64,000 nucleotides of DNA from an uncultured Ectothiorhodospiraceae bacterium (GTDB lineage Bacteria; Pseudomonadota; Gammaproteobacteria; S012-40). The translations under genes and the position numbers were made by a program. Below are positions 9,064 to 18,161 of the stretch, in pieces (within the stretch, counting starts at the first letter, position 1; each line of letters starts with the position of its first letter). The stretch spans positions 1 through 64,000 of the forward strand of contig CALZJE010000015.1 in assembly GCA_945787715.1 (NCBI GenBank). The letters are read 5' to 3'. The notes beneath the pieces are model-generated. The model saw only the letters and a program-made list of their open reading frames with translations, did no database searches and had not been told where the DNA came from.

Positions 9064-9584
9064 TGTCAAATTGGTATATGCTCACTCTTGTTGGCGCTGA
9101 TAAACCGGGAATTGTTGCCAATATAACAAAAACACTTTACGAGGCTGATTGTAATTTGGGTGAAGCCTCAATGAATCGACTAGGTGGAAACTTCACTGTG
9201 ATGGTGATGATTAATACCGAACATAGTGAAAATGCTGTAAAAGAAAAACTGGCGTTACCTTGCAAAGATCAGGAGTTACACTTTCACATCGATAAAATAG
9301 AAGGCAAACTACATAACCACCACGTTCCAGATATCTCAATTATAGTTAGCGGCGCTGATCACGCCGGCATTGTTGCTCAAGTAACCAATGCATTATATGA
9401 TGCCGGGCTAGACATATTAGATCTGAATTCTGATGTCGCTGGCTCCGAAGATAAACCAATCTATATTTGCCAAATTGATGGGCAGGCACAAGATGGAATT
9501 AAAGCACTGGAAGCCGCGATTATTCCGCTCAGGGAAAAAGGTATCGATATATCACTCAGGGAAATTGAGACTATGGTGGGATGA
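9063..9584 (+). CDS. GcvR-like tandem ACT-domain regulator
   Basis: Two ACT domains (about residues 4-80 and 90-170), each opening with the VG/SGADKPGIVA-type turn that binds small molecules in this family. The 173-residue length and architecture match GcvR, the E. coli glycine-cleavage repressor that acts by binding GcvA, but no gcvA is in this window, so the target is unknown. The start immediately follows the channel stop, and the stop overlaps the peptide deformylase start (ATGA), so it is translated in series with both neighbours. Confidence 0.82.
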   Translation: MSNWYMLTLVGADKPGIVANITKTLYEADCNLGEASMNRLGGNFTVMVMINTEHSENAVKEKLALPCKDQELHFHIDKIEGKLHNHHVPDISIIVSGADHAGIVAQVTNALYDAGLDILDLNSDVAGSEDKPIYICQIDGQAQDGIKALEAAIIPLREKGIDISLREIETMVG

Positions 9585-10081
9585 GTATAAAAGAAATTCT
9601 CACCTACCCCGATTCCCGATTAAAACAAGAATCATCAGAAATAGAAAAGTTTGACGCTTTACTTCAAAGTATCATTCAAGACCTCGAAGATACAATGGCA
9701 GAAGGTCCTGGTGCAGTTGGTATAGCCGCTCCTCAAATTGGGTATCCTATTCGTAGTGTCATTGTTGATGTTTCCAGTCGTAAAAAAATAAAACATCATG
9801 GACATCTTGTTTTAATAAATCCTGAAATCACCGAATGGCATGGATTAAAAACCGGCCGCGAAGGTTGTTTATCAGTACCAGACTTTACCGGGAACGTAGT
9901 GAGAGCAGAAAAAATAAAACTGAACGCATATAACCAGCTCGGCGAATCTATGAATTTTGAAATGGAAGGTTACGAAGCGCGTGCAGTACAACATGAAATA
10001 GACCATCTCGATGGTTTGTTATTTCTTGATAGGCTAGTAAGTCGTAAAAACGATTTATTTAAACGAAAAAACTATAAATAA
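9581..10081 (+). CDS. def: Peptide deformylase
   Basis: Removes the formyl group from nascent N-terminal methionine. All three family motifs are present: [11 protein letters not shown] near 43-53, EGCLSVP near 93-99 (metal-binding Cys) and QHEIDHLDG near 137-145 (two metal-binding His and catalytic Glu). The length, 166 residues, is standard. It is not next to fmt, as in the classic def-fmt operon, and may be a second copy. It overlaps the GcvR-like stop by four bases and is followed after 11 bp by the YchJ-like gene. Confidence 0.95.
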   Translation: MSIKEILTYPDSRLKQESSEIEKFDALLQSIIQDLEDTMAEGPGAVGIAAPQIGYPIRSVIVDVSSRKKIKHHGHLVLINPEITEWHGLKTGREGCLSVPDFTGNVVRAEKIKLNAYNQLGESMNFEMEGYEARAVQHEIDHLDGLLFLDRLVSRKNDLFKRKNYK

Positions 10082-10092
10082 GAAAATTTAAT

Positions 10093-10596
10093 ATGAGTAA
10101 AGACGATTTATGCCCTTGTGGCTCCAACAAGAACTATACTGACTGCTGCGAACCTTACATTACAGGGACAAGCTTCCCTCCAACTGCAGAAGCACTCATG
10201 CGCTCACGTTATAGCGCTTATGTTAAGCAAGCGTATAATTATGTATTTGACTCGTATCACTCAGAGACTAAAAAACACTTTACGCTTGATGCGATCGAAG
10301 AACAGTCTGAGCAAATCCAGTGGCTTGGACTAAAAATATCAGAGACAAGTAAGGGCAAAGCAGAGGATCAGAAAGGCGTCGTCGATTTCACAGCTAGCTA
10401 TAAAATGGATGACGGGCAAACACGCTACTTAACTGAGCGAAGCTACTTCGTAAAAGAAACTGGAAAGTGGTATTACGTTAATGGTGAAACGCGGTTTACA
10501 ACAACAGCCGCAACATCTAACAAAGTTGGAAGAAATGAGCCTTGTACTTGCGGAAGCGGCAAGAAATATAAAAAATGCTGTGGTAAAGCAGCCTGA
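10093..10596 (+). CDS. YchJ-like protein with two SEC-C zinc motifs
   Basis: UPF0225/YchJ-type protein of 167 residues. An N-terminal Cys cluster [13 protein letters not shown] (residues 7-19) and a C-terminal SEC-C motif [13 protein letters not shown] (about 152-164) flank an NTF2-like domain with the family motif [14 protein letters not shown] motifs bind zinc and occur at the end of SecA; the cellular role of YchJ is not established. Short spacing to def suggests cotranscription. It ends convergently to the HD-GYP-like gene. Confidence 0.9.
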   Translation: MSKDDLCPCGSNKNYTDCCEPYITGTSFPPTAEALMRSRYSAYVKQAYNYVFDSYHSETKKHFTLDAIEEQSEQIQWLGLKISETSKGKAEDQKGVVDFTASYKMDDGQTRYLTERSYFVKETGKWYYVNGETRFTTTAATSNKVGRNEPCTCGSGKKYKKCCGKAA

Positions 10597-10628
10597 AATT
10601 CATATTTTGTAAAACCTAAAGAAAAAGA

Positions 10629-11804
10629 TTATTCTGTTTTGGGCTTAGTATTAAATAAACGCCAAAGCTTAAATAGTTTTTTAGGTATTTGGACTGGGGG
10701 AGGGATAACACTCTCAACCGTAAACCTTGCGGTAAGAGTGAACTCTGAATAATACCGGGTAATATTATCTCCAACTTTGGTAATCACCGGTTTTTTAGAT
10801 TCACCACCGTTGTTTATTACTACACCTATTCCACCTTCCTTTAGTGAAACAAATGTGCCCGGAGGAATAGCACCTAATTGATTTATTCCCTTACTCATAA
10901 TTTTTTTGTCAAACACGTTCAAGTTTTTTTTAAATAATTTCGTCAGTGCTTGAGGCGGTGAAATTGCCTGCTGCATTATCTGCTTTGGCAAAATCAAATT
11001 AACATACGCATCTGCTATCCCTAGAATCCTGGCGCCAACAGGAATAGCTGCATCTTTAAGCCCTCTCGGAAATCCCGAACCGTTAAGTAATTCGTGATGC
11101 ATATATACAGTATCAAGCCACACTGAATCACGAACACCTGCACGTGTTAGTAACATTACTGAATTTTCTGGATGCCCCCGATATTCCAATTTTTGTTCAG
11201 CACTCATTGGGATTTTTTGAGTACATAAACTATCTATTAGCTTAACCATACCTGCATTTGATGTTAATGCTGCAGAAGCCAACGTTCTTTGATATTTTTC
11301 TTTTACATTTATCGATTTACATATTACTACTGTCATTATGCAATTGTAGATTGCATTTAAGATAATGAATTTACCTTCTCGAAACATATGCATGGCCCCA
11401 ATCGCTTCTTCTTCATGGTTTTTACATATATCTATTACTACATCTACCACCGCATTAATTTGGGGTGTTAAATTACGCTTTTCCTTAAAAAAAGTATCTG
11501 TTTTAAAAACATCCATAATGTAATTTACAGGTAGCAGTATTTCCAAAATCGCTTCAACCACCGTATTGTAGATATATGTTCGTTTTGGGAGTTCAGTCTT
11601 ACTTCCATTTGCAGCTTTTATAGATCTTTTAACTGGCACCCATTCTTGTAGCTCAGTACGGAATCCATCTTCTGCAAGTTTTTGTGCTTGGCCACCATTT
11701 TTTACGATAGAACCAGCAACCCAAAGCAGCACACCGTCCTTGTTGTAAATATCACAAGGTAGTTCCATACCAACTTTGACTTGAGACGCAAATATTTTTT
11801 TCAA
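10629..11804 (-). CDS. Degenerate HD-GYP domain protein
   Basis: 391 residues. It is recognisable from HHE, then NGSGFPRGL (for DGSGYPxGL), then IPVGARILGIADAY. The catalytic HD pair that binds metal is replaced: the segment equivalent to LLHDIGK reads ALTSNAGM, and the first family His is also missing. GYP is GFP. It is therefore unlikely to hydrolyse cyclic di-GMP and may be a binding or scaffold protein. The N-terminal ~120 residues share the opening layout of the other HD-GYP-like protein at 20245 (a VYNKxGxLL-type segment). Monocistronic. Confidence 0.82.
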   Translation of the reverse strand: MKKIFASQVKVGMELPCDIYNKDGVLLWVAGSIVKNGGQAQKLAEDGFRTELQEWVPVKRSIKAANGSKTELPKRTYIYNTVVEAILEILLPVNYIMDVFKTDTFFKEKRNLTPQINAVVDVVIDICKNHEEEAIGAMHMFREGKFIILNAIYNCIMTVVICKSINVKEKYQRTLASAALTSNAGMVKLIDSLCTQKIPMSAEQKLEYRGHPENSVMLLTRAGVRDSVWLDTVYMHHELLNGSGFPRGLKDAAIPVGARILGIADAYVNLILPKQIMQQAISPPQALTKLFKKNLNVFDKKIMSKGINQLGAIPPGTFVSLKEGGIGVVINNGGESKKPVITKVGDNITRYYSEFTLTARFTVESVIPPPVQIPKKLFKLWRLFNTKPKTE

Positions 11805-11847
11805 ACTGGATCCAAAATTTCTCTTTTCAGTTTAGATAGTAGCCTTT

Positions 11848-12039
11848 GAGCTAGAAAAATTAGTTAGACACGCAAATAGAATGCAGGATATTGTTTTGAA
11901 TAACATAATGGCAAAAGTTGTCTTCACCTGGTTGGTGAAGTACGCTTTTTTCATAAAGCTAGGCGAAACAATAGCCCCTGTTACCGAGTCCCCGTGGGGC
12001 ATATTTCGTAGATCAACTGCTTTTTTTTGGTTTAAGCTC
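11848..12039. repeat. Inverted-repeat element A (MITE-like)
   Basis: The left end GAGCTAGAAAAATTAGTTAG and the reverse complement of the right end (GAGCTTAAACC, A-run, GCAGTTGATC) form imperfect terminal inverted repeats. The interior shares GCTAGGCGAAACAATAG, then a GTTACCGAGT-CCC block and GATCAACTG, with element B at 23909-24035. It contains an internal perfect hairpin TTCACC-TGGTT-GGTGAA near 11926-11942. No coding capacity is evident. Part of the interior (GATATTGTTTTGAATA) is echoed at about 12224-12246, suggesting a fragment of another copy. Confidence 0.55.
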
Positions 12040-12424
12040 TTCCGAACAATAGCTCTAATAAACATGCACTTAGAAAAGTGTCAACATTCATCTTACAATA
12101 ATTCACTGCTCTAACAATCTGATTTAACGGCTTAACCTCCCAAAAGTATCGGTAGATAATTTGGGAAGATTGAGGAATTTTGAAAATAATCTTAGAGATA
12201 ACAGTCTGGTGTGGTAGTAGTACGTAGAATATTGTTTTAAATAGTGTTTGACTGAACTGACAATAGAAGTAGCTTTGCAAGAAAGAAAACAGTAATTCGC
12301 ATCGGCGAACATCTAATCAAATACAATGTAATGTGAGAAATATTTTTCTGTATAAGGCTTAAGTTTTTGTAAAAATCAACTACTATAATACATGGGACCA
12401 AGAATATTGTAGAGGTGAAACACT
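12040..12424. other. Intergenic region with little recognisable content
   Basis: AT-rich stretch between element A and the small exported protein gene. Besides the short echo of element A near 12224-12246 I see no gene, RNA or clear regulatory site. The RBS of the next gene (AGAGGTGAAAC) is at about 12410-12420. Confidence 0.4.
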
Positions 12425-12676
12425 ATGAAAAATAACCTCAAGATTTTTAGCAGAGTGAGCCGGATAACTATTGTACTTTTGACCATATACATACCATCCG
12501 CATACTCCGCATCTTGCACGTATGATGAAGGTATTTTGGCATATCAGCAAAACAATCTGGTTCGGGCAAAAGTGTTACTAGAAATGGCGAAACGTGATGG
12601 TGACAACCGTGCTGAATTGTTTTTATCAAAGCACTTTGATGTGAAAGAAAAACCGCTGCAAGTGGCATTAAAATAA
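12425..12676 (+). CDS. Small exported protein, Sel1/TPR-like fragment
   Basis: 83 residues. A signal peptide covers residues 1-29 (hydrophobic IVLLTIYIPSAYSA, cleavage expected after SAYSA), then a short mature region resembling one helical repeat (DEGILAYQQNNLVRAKVLLEMAKRDGD...AELFLSK), similar to a single Sel1/TPR unit. There is a good AGAGGTG ribosome site. No family is assigned and it could be a remnant of a longer repeat protein. It ends convergently six bases from the copper chaperone gene. Confidence 0.6.
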   Translation: MKNNLKIFSRVSRITIVLLTIYIPSAYSASCTYDEGILAYQQNNLVRAKVLLEMAKRDGDNRAELFLSKHFDVKEKPLQVALK

Positions 12677-12681
12677 TTAAA

Positions 12682-13098
12682 CTATTTTTTTACCACGAAA
12701 TAAAACGTGTATTTCTCACCCAACTCTGTCGTCAGGTGAATTGGCACTTCAAGATTTTCAGTAATAGCTCTATTAGGTTTCATCAGCATAAAGTGCATTC
12801 CACCTGGCGCAAACTTGAATATCACACCAGGTTTTAATTGCATATTTGTTATTTGCTGCATTTTCATCATTCCGCCAACGAAGCTTGTTTTATGTGCTTC
12901 TACTTTCTTAAAAAACGGACTGCTCATGGAAACAATCGAAATCGATTGTGACGAATTATTACCTAACTCGCCATAACCAGCCAGGTTTTTTGCCATTGGT
13001 GGGGCAGCCCGTACCCAACCATTTTCTAAAACCAGCTGACCTTCAGATACAGCAGAAAAACTAGTGAATATTAATAACGCAAGAATTAGAAATCGCAT
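12682..13098 (-). CDS. PCu(A)C-type periplasmic copper chaperone
   Basis: 138 residues with a signal peptide (about 1-18) and a PCu(A)C cupredoxin-like domain. The copper(I) motif H-x10-M-x21-H-x-M is intact: H69, M80, H102, M104. Proteins of this family deliver Cu(I) to cytochrome oxidase, usually with SCO1, which is encoded 3 bp upstream. The pair probably loads copper into the heme-copper oxidase island at 27-43 kb or another oxidase; this is inferred from family knowledge. Confidence 0.93.
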   Translation of the reverse strand: MRFLILALLIFTSFSAVSEGQLVLENGWVRAAPPMAKNLAGYGELGNNSSQSISIVSMSSPFFKKVEAHKTSFVGGMMKMQQITNMQLKPGVIFKFAPGGMHFMLMKPNRAITENLEVPIHLTTELGEKYTFYFVVKK

Positions 13099-13101
13099 TG
13101 G

Positions 13102-13722
13102 CTATTTATAGTGCTGGTAAATTAGCTTATATGCTTCGCCGACTTGTGCCAAACTGTGCGGCGGTAAAACATATGCACGCTGATTTCCAGTCGGATCCAT
13201 GATGTAAATCGCTGCAAAGTGAGTCACATTATATTCATCTGAGGAAGTATCCCCTTCGAAATCATAAATTACGCCAAGTGGCTCTTCAAATTTCTTAAGC
13301 TCTTCAGCCGTGCCTGTTGCGCCGATAAATTTCTCATTAAAAAAGCTGACAAACTCTTTTAGTTTTTCAGGTCTATCGCGATTTGGATCAACTGAAACAA
13401 AAACATATTGTGTGTCTTTAGGTATCCCTTCAAGCTTACTCACTTTATTCAGCACCGACATGGAAGTTGGACAAACATCCGGACAATTCGTAAAACCAAA
13501 AAACACTAAGCTCCACTTTCCTCGGAGATTATTTTTAGTAAATGGCTTATTGTCTTGATCAGTTAAAGTAAACTCAGGAATGGGCATTGGTGGCGAGTCA
13601 ATAAAAACACCTTTCAAAGAATCAGGTAACTGAAGTTTCTCCGGTTCACTACTCATAAAAAACGTTGGAAGAATAACTGCTAAGCCAATTACGACAAAAA
13701 GTACAGGTAAATATTTTTTCAT
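13102..13722 (-). CDS. SCO1/SenC-family copper metallochaperone
   Basis: 206 residues with one N-terminal membrane anchor (about 4-22) and a thioredoxin-like SCO domain. The copper ligands are present: CPDVC at C80 and C84, and His at about 168 (NVTHFA). SCO proteins reduce or metallate the oxidase copper centre. It lies between the PCu(A)C gene (3 bp) and an upstream lipoprotein gene (9 bp), forming an operon with the SPOR and argS genes upstream. Confidence 0.95.
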   Translation of the reverse strand: MKKYLPVLFVVIGLAVILPTFFMSSEPEKLQLPDSLKGVFIDSPPMPIPEFTLTDQDNKPFTKNNLRGKWSLVFFGFTNCPDVCPTSMSVLNKVSKLEGIPKDTQYVFVSVDPNRDRPEKLKEFVSFFNEKFIGATGTAEELKKFEEPLGVIYDFEGDTSSDEYNVTHFAAIYIMDPTGNQRAYVLPPHSLAQVGEAYKLIYQHYK

Positions 13723-13731
13723 GGTCTTAAT

Positions 13732-14181
13732 TTATTCATATTTTGCATTAATTTTAGCCAATTTACTTGAGTCTATTTTATGAGCCAGTACCTTTAACGG
13801 CTCTTCCGTATTAATTTTCTGAATGAAAGTCACCATCTCCTTTGTAAAACCATTCTCATGCTTAATCGAAAATTGGTACATATAAAACTGCCCTGTTAAA
13901 CGGCTATCCACATGTTTACGTGTTTGTTTAACTGAAATTACCGGCCCCATATGTTCGGCAATCTCCTTATAGTACTCCTGCCATTGTTCCTTTGCTCGGT
14001 AAGAGAAAAAATCATCTGTAACTAATGCAAATGCAGCGTCATAATTCCCTGAATTTACTGATTGAATAAACATCTCTGCCATTTTATTTGCTTCTTCTTC
14101 TGGCGCAAATGTTTGAGAGGTACATCCTAGTAGAACAATACTTAAAACCAAAGTAAATATTAGTTTAATTTTTAAAAACAT
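13732..14181 (-). CDS. Lipoprotein, DUF4019-like
   Basis: 149 residues. Lipoprotein signal with LLGC at 17-20. The mature part has an NTF2-like/DUF4019-like pattern (AEMFIQSVNSGNYDAAFALV, then QEYYKEIAEHMGPV). Function unknown. It sits in a five-gene run with 3-9 bp gaps between the SPOR protein and SCO1, so an envelope or oxidase-assembly role is possible but unproven. Confidence 0.75.
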   Translation of the reverse strand: MFLKIKLIFTLVLSIVLLGCTSQTFAPEEEANKMAEMFIQSVNSGNYDAAFALVTDDFFSYRAKEQWQEYYKEIAEHMGPVISVKQTRKHVDSRLTGQFYMYQFSIKHENGFTKEMVTFIQKINTEEPLKVLAHKIDSSKLAKINAKYE

Positions 14182-14184
14182 ATT

Positions 14185-14817
14185 TTATCCTTTCACCTTA
14201 ATTCGTAAAGACGATATTTTGTTTTGCTTTAATATCGATTCTATCTCATCAATCTGAGTCACACTACTATAAGGGCCAACTCTTACGCGATAAAATGTTT
14301 TATCATTGGACTCAACAGCATGTATTTTTGATATCACTCCAATCAATGCCAAATTTGCTTTGCGCCTATCTGCATCTTTAAATTGCGCAAATGATCCTGC
14401 TTGCAATACGTATTGATAAGAATTGCTCTCTTCATCGCTTGCTATTAACTTTTCCTTCGATGATTCTCTTACCGCTGACTCAGAGTCTATAGGAGCAGGT
14501 ACAGACACTTCTCGCTTGGGTAATATTGAATAAAACTCAAAGCGATCTTCCTTTGCTTCTTCTTTATTGCTGGAAGACTCCTTTTGCTTAGGTTTGTCCT
14601 CCACCTTCACCGTCTTTTCTATGACAATATTTTCACTATCTGGAACTTTCATTTTTAAGAAAACCAAAAATGAAATAAAACCACCAATAACTAAACCAGA
14701 TAACATCCATAACCAGGGAGGAGGACTTTTGTTAGCAGCAACTTTTGCTGTTTTTTTAGTCCTTTTAGACAAAGGCTTTGAACGAGATGCGGAAATATTT
14801 TTATAATCTCGTGTCAC
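14185..14817 (-). CDS. SPOR-domain membrane protein
   Basis: 210 residues. A basic cytoplasmic head precedes one membrane helix at about 34-55, then a charged linker, then a C-terminal SPOR domain (about 133-208: YQVLQAGSF-type strand, FYRVRVGPY). SPOR domains bind denuded septal peptidoglycan. Placement directly after argS is the same as that of the ftsN-like SPOR gene in many gammaproteobacteria. The start codon abuts the argS stop. Confidence 0.88.
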   Translation of the reverse strand: MTRDYKNISASRSKPLSKRTKKTAKVAANKSPPPWLWMLSGLVIGGFISFLVFLKMKVPDSENIVIEKTVKVEDKPKQKESSSNKEEAKEDRFEFYSILPKREVSVPAPIDSESAVRESSKEKLIASDEESNSYQYVLQAGSFAQFKDADRRKANLALIGVISKIHAVESNDKTFYRVRVGPYSSVTQIDEIESILKQNKISSLRIKVKG

Positions 14818-16581
14818 TTACATCGCCTCTGGCGCACTCACACCAATTAATGCTAATCCATTGCGCAATACTTGACGCGCACCGCAGATCAGATGCAAAC
14901 GCGCATTACGTAATGACTCATCTTCTACGATAAATTTATGCGCGTTATAGTACGTGTGGAAGTTATTTGCCAATTCTCTTAAATAATGTGGCACTTGATG
15001 TGGCTCATAGTTAATCGCTGAAGATTCAACAATTTCAGGAAATCGTGACATAACACCCAGCAATGCTTGTTCATGTTCATTGCTGAGCTTATCCAGACTT
15101 TTTTCAGCGATAGCCGCATCATACGAAAAACCTTTTTCCTCAAGTTCTCTCAGCACGCTGCAAATACGAGCATGTGCATATTGAATATAGTAAACAGGAT
15201 TTTCATTGGACTTTGACTTGGCTAGATCCAGATCAAAATCAAGATGCTGTTCACATTTACGCATCACATAAAAAAATCTAGCAGCATCATTTCCAACATC
15301 TTCCCGCAGCTCTCGCAAAGTCACAAACTCGCCACTTCGAGTGGACATCTGCATTTTTTGCCCGTTTTTATAAAGTACGGCGAATTGCACTAACAAAACA
15401 TCCAATGCTTCAGGATCCTTACCCATGGCTTTGATTGAGCCTTTAACACGTGACACATAGCCGTGATGATCAGCACCCCAGATATCGAGACATTTATTAA
15501 AACCGCGCTCGAATTTATTCAAATGATAGGCAATATCTGATGCAAAATAAGTTGTTTGGCCATTATCGCGCATAACGACGCGGTCTTTTTCGTCGCCGAA
15601 ATCAGTCGAGCGAAACCATTGCGCACCATCTTTCTCGTAGAGGTAATTATTGTCTGTCAGCTTCGTCATAGCCTTCGTGACATCATTGCTTTCCATTAAG
15701 CTACGTTCTGAAAACCATTCATCGAAGACCACCCCAAATTCTGCGAGGTCTTCACGAATATCAGTAAGAATACTATTTAAACCAGCACCGAAAACTGAGC
15801 GATAATGCGCATGTCCCAATAAAGACTTCGCTTTATTGATCAAACCATCAATATGCGCCTCTTTATCACCACCATCGATACCTTCGTCAGCTGGTACATC
15901 AGCAATCACTTCGTTCCATGATTTATGAAATTCATTACTATGCTGAGTAAAAAGCGTATTCGCAATATCAACAATATATTCGCCTTTGTAACCGTTGCTC
16001 GGAAATACGATGGTTTCTCCACATAGAACCAAATATCTTAACCACACACTGGCAGCAAGAATATCCATTTGACGCCCGGCATCATTCACATAATATTCTT
16101 TGCTAACGTCATAGCCAACGGCGTTTAATAAGTTGGCAACAACAGCGCCATAAGCAGCACCACGACCATGCCCCACGTGCAGTGGGCCGGTCGGATTTGC
16201 AGAGACAAATTCGATTTGAACTTTTTCCTTTTGTCCATAATTACTTTTACCATAAGCTTCTCCTGCACTCAGGATATCCGAGATTAGACTTTGGTAGGCT
16301 GTTTGAGCAACTGAAAAATTGATAAAACCAGGACCAGCTATTTCAACGCGATCAATTAAATTAGATTCGGGGAGATGCTCAACAATTTTCTCTGCAAGCT
16401 CTCTCGGTTTAGACTTTGCTACTTTTGCTAATCGCATGGCAATATTACACGCAAAATCCCCAAGGCTTTTATCACGCGCCCGCTCAATAACAATTTCTAC
16501 TGACACATCATCTGCCAAAATATTTGCGCTTTTTAAATTATTTAACGCATCCGAAACTAATTGTTTAATTTGTGCTTTCAA
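14818..16581 (-). CDS. argS: Arginyl-tRNA synthetase
   Basis: Class I aminoacyl-tRNA synthetase of 587 residues. The HIGH signature appears as HVGHGRG near 133, preceded by the family sequence FVSANPTGPLHVGH. The KMSKS-equivalent loop is QMSTRSG near 390. An N-terminal ArgRS-specific domain (1-100) and a C-terminal DALR helical domain ending near ALIGVSAPEAM are present. First gene of the argS-SPOR-lipoprotein-SCO1-PCu(A)C run. Confidence 0.97.
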   Translation of the reverse strand: MKAQIKQLVSDALNNLKSANILADDVSVEIVIERARDKSLGDFACNIAMRLAKVAKSKPRELAEKIVEHLPESNLIDRVEIAGPGFINFSVAQTAYQSLISDILSAGEAYGKSNYGQKEKVQIEFVSANPTGPLHVGHGRGAAYGAVVANLLNAVGYDVSKEYYVNDAGRQMDILAASVWLRYLVLCGETIVFPSNGYKGEYIVDIANTLFTQHSNEFHKSWNEVIADVPADEGIDGGDKEAHIDGLINKAKSLLGHAHYRSVFGAGLNSILTDIREDLAEFGVVFDEWFSERSLMESNDVTKAMTKLTDNNYLYEKDGAQWFRSTDFGDEKDRVVMRDNGQTTYFASDIAYHLNKFERGFNKCLDIWGADHHGYVSRVKGSIKAMGKDPEALDVLLVQFAVLYKNGQKMQMSTRSGEFVTLRELREDVGNDAARFFYVMRKCEQHLDFDLDLAKSKSNENPVYYIQYAHARICSVLRELEEKGFSYDAAIAEKSLDKLSNEHEQALLGVMSRFPEIVESSAINYEPHQVPHYLRELANNFHTYYNAHKFIVEDESLRNARLHLICGARQVLRNGLALIGVSAPEAM

Positions 16582-16646
16582 TGCTACTTCCTAACACTCA
16601 TGTGGTTGAACTTAACCCGGATAATTCATGAAACAACCCAGTTAAC

Positions 16647-17240
16647 TTAATCTTCTTTCGTTATTTTATCTTCTTTTCCACTCAACAAGTCTCGAATATT
16701 GCTTTTATGTCGATAAACAAGCAGAACAGAAAGTAAAATTGACATATAAATAAATACTGACTCTTCCATCAAGAAAGAGATATACACTGGCGCCAGGCAA
16801 GCCGCTATCAATGCAGACAACGATGAAATTTTGGTAAAATATGCAACCAAAATCCACGTGCCTAACAGCATTAATCCAAGTGGTAAAGACAATCCAAGAA
16901 ATATCCCCAAAGCAGTTGCTACACCTTTCCCCCCTTTAAAGCTAAAAAACACGGGAAATAAGTGACCTAAAAATGCAGCTACCGCGACTAACGCTAATAT
17001 GTTTGCCTCCACATTTAAAGCACCTGCTATTAAAACAGGGATTAGTCCTTTCAAAGCATCGCCAAACAGAGTCAGGCCAGCTGCTTTTTTGGAACCAGTT
17101 CGTAAAACATTTGTAGCACCAGGATTCCCTGAGCCTATTGTTCTTGGATCAGGCAAACCCATAAAGCGAGAAACAATGATTGCCGTAGAAATGGAGCCGA
17201 GCAAGTATGCTGAAATGATGAGCAACACGGTTAAAATCAT
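16647..17240 (-). CDS. plsY: Glycerol-3-phosphate acyltransferase PlsY
   Basis: 197-residue membrane acyltransferase that makes lysophosphatidic acid from acyl-phosphate. Conserved loops are visible: GSGNPGATNVLR near 37-48, and FSFKGGKGVATALG near 100-113, the acyl-phosphate site. Four to five membrane helices. Divergent from folB, as in many proteobacteria where plsY and folB are adjacent. Confidence 0.96.
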   Translation of the reverse strand: MILTVLLIISAYLLGSISTAIIVSRFMGLPDPRTIGSGNPGATNVLRTGSKKAAGLTLFGDALKGLIPVLIAGALNVEANILALVAVAAFLGHLFPVFFSFKGGKGVATALGIFLGLSLPLGLMLLGTWILVAYFTKISSLSALIAACLAPVYISFLMEESVFIYMSILLSVLLVYRHKSNIRDLLSGKEDKITKED

Positions 17241-17310
17241 AAAAATTCTTTGATGTCTTAATTACAGATTGGAGATTATAATGGAGGCTTTTCGCCAAGT
17301 CGCCTAGAAC

Positions 17311-17667
17311 ATGGATATTATCTACTTATCTGATCTTAAAATCGAAACAATCATTGGAATTTATGATTGGGAACGTGAAACCAAACAGACTATTGCGATA
17401 GATCTGGAAATGGCAACCGATATTCGCAAAGCTGCGGATCATGACCATATAGATTTCACGTTAAATTATAAAGACGTTGCTAAAAGATTGATCAACTTTG
17501 TTGAAACAAGTGAGTTTCAACTGGTGGAAACGCTCTCAGAAAAAATTGCTGAAATCGTTCTCAACGAATTTGAAGTGAATTGGTTACGCTTAAAACTCTC
17601 CAAACCTGGAGCAATTCGAGGCGCCAAGGATGTCGGAATCATAATTGAGCGCCGAAAGGCGGCCTAG
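17311..17667 (+). CDS. folB: Dihydroneopterin aldolase
   Basis: 118 residues. Cleaves dihydroneopterin to hydroxymethyl-dihydropterin for folate synthesis. Signature features: start IYLSDLKIETIIGIYDWERE with the catalytic-site Glu/Tyr region, and C-terminal LKLSKPGAIRGAKDVGIII. It is followed 5 bp later by folK, the next enzyme in the pathway. Confidence 0.95.
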   Translation: MDIIYLSDLKIETIIGIYDWERETKQTIAIDLEMATDIRKAADHDHIDFTLNYKDVAKRLINFVETSEFQLVETLSEKIAEIVLNEFEVNWLRLKLSKPGAIRGAKDVGIIIERRKAA

Positions 17668-17672
17668 TTACT

Positions 17673-18161
17673 ATGGCAACCGTTTATATCTCCATTGGCA
17701 GTAATATCGAACCCAAAAAGTATATTCGCGCAGGCGTTAAAGCGTTAGACACACACTATGGCGCTCTAACTTGCTCGCCGGTTTACGAAAGCATTGCTGT
17801 GGGATTTGAAGGCGATAACTTTTACAATTTAGTTGTTGCTTTTGACACCAACGAAAGTTGCGAAACTGTCGATGCTAATTTATCCAAAATTGAAGATATT
17901 AACGGCCGAGACCGTAGCTCTGCTAAATTTAGTGCGAGAACACTCGATTTGGACTTACTGCTATATGATGATTTGGTGCTCAACAGCAAAGACCTGACGC
18001 TTCCAAGACCTGAAATCTATGAAAATGCTTTTGTTTTACGACCTTTGGCTGATATCGCAAATGCACTAGTTGACCCTAAATCACATCGCCCCTTCGGTGA
18101 ACTTTGGGCAGAATTCGACAAGTCAAAACAAAAGCTTTGGGCTGTGGATTTAGAGGTTTAA
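17673..18161 (+). CDS. folK: 2-amino-4-hydroxy-6-hydroxymethyldihydropteridine pyrophosphokinase
   Basis: 162 residues. Transfers pyrophosphate from ATP to hydroxymethyl-dihydropterin. Motifs: VYISIGSNIEPKKYI at the start, and the metal/ATP site FSARTLDLDLLLYDD near 88-102, then LPRPEIYENAFVLRPLADI. It pairs with folB. Its 3' end overlaps the convergent short-chain reductase gene by 12 bp. Confidence 0.95.
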   Translation: MATVYISIGSNIEPKKYIRAGVKALDTHYGALTCSPVYESIAVGFEGDNFYNLVVAFDTNESCETVDANLSKIEDINGRDRSSAKFSARTLDLDLLLYDDLVLNSKDLTLPRPEIYENAFVLRPLADIANALVDPKSHRPFGELWAEFDKSKQKLWAVDLEV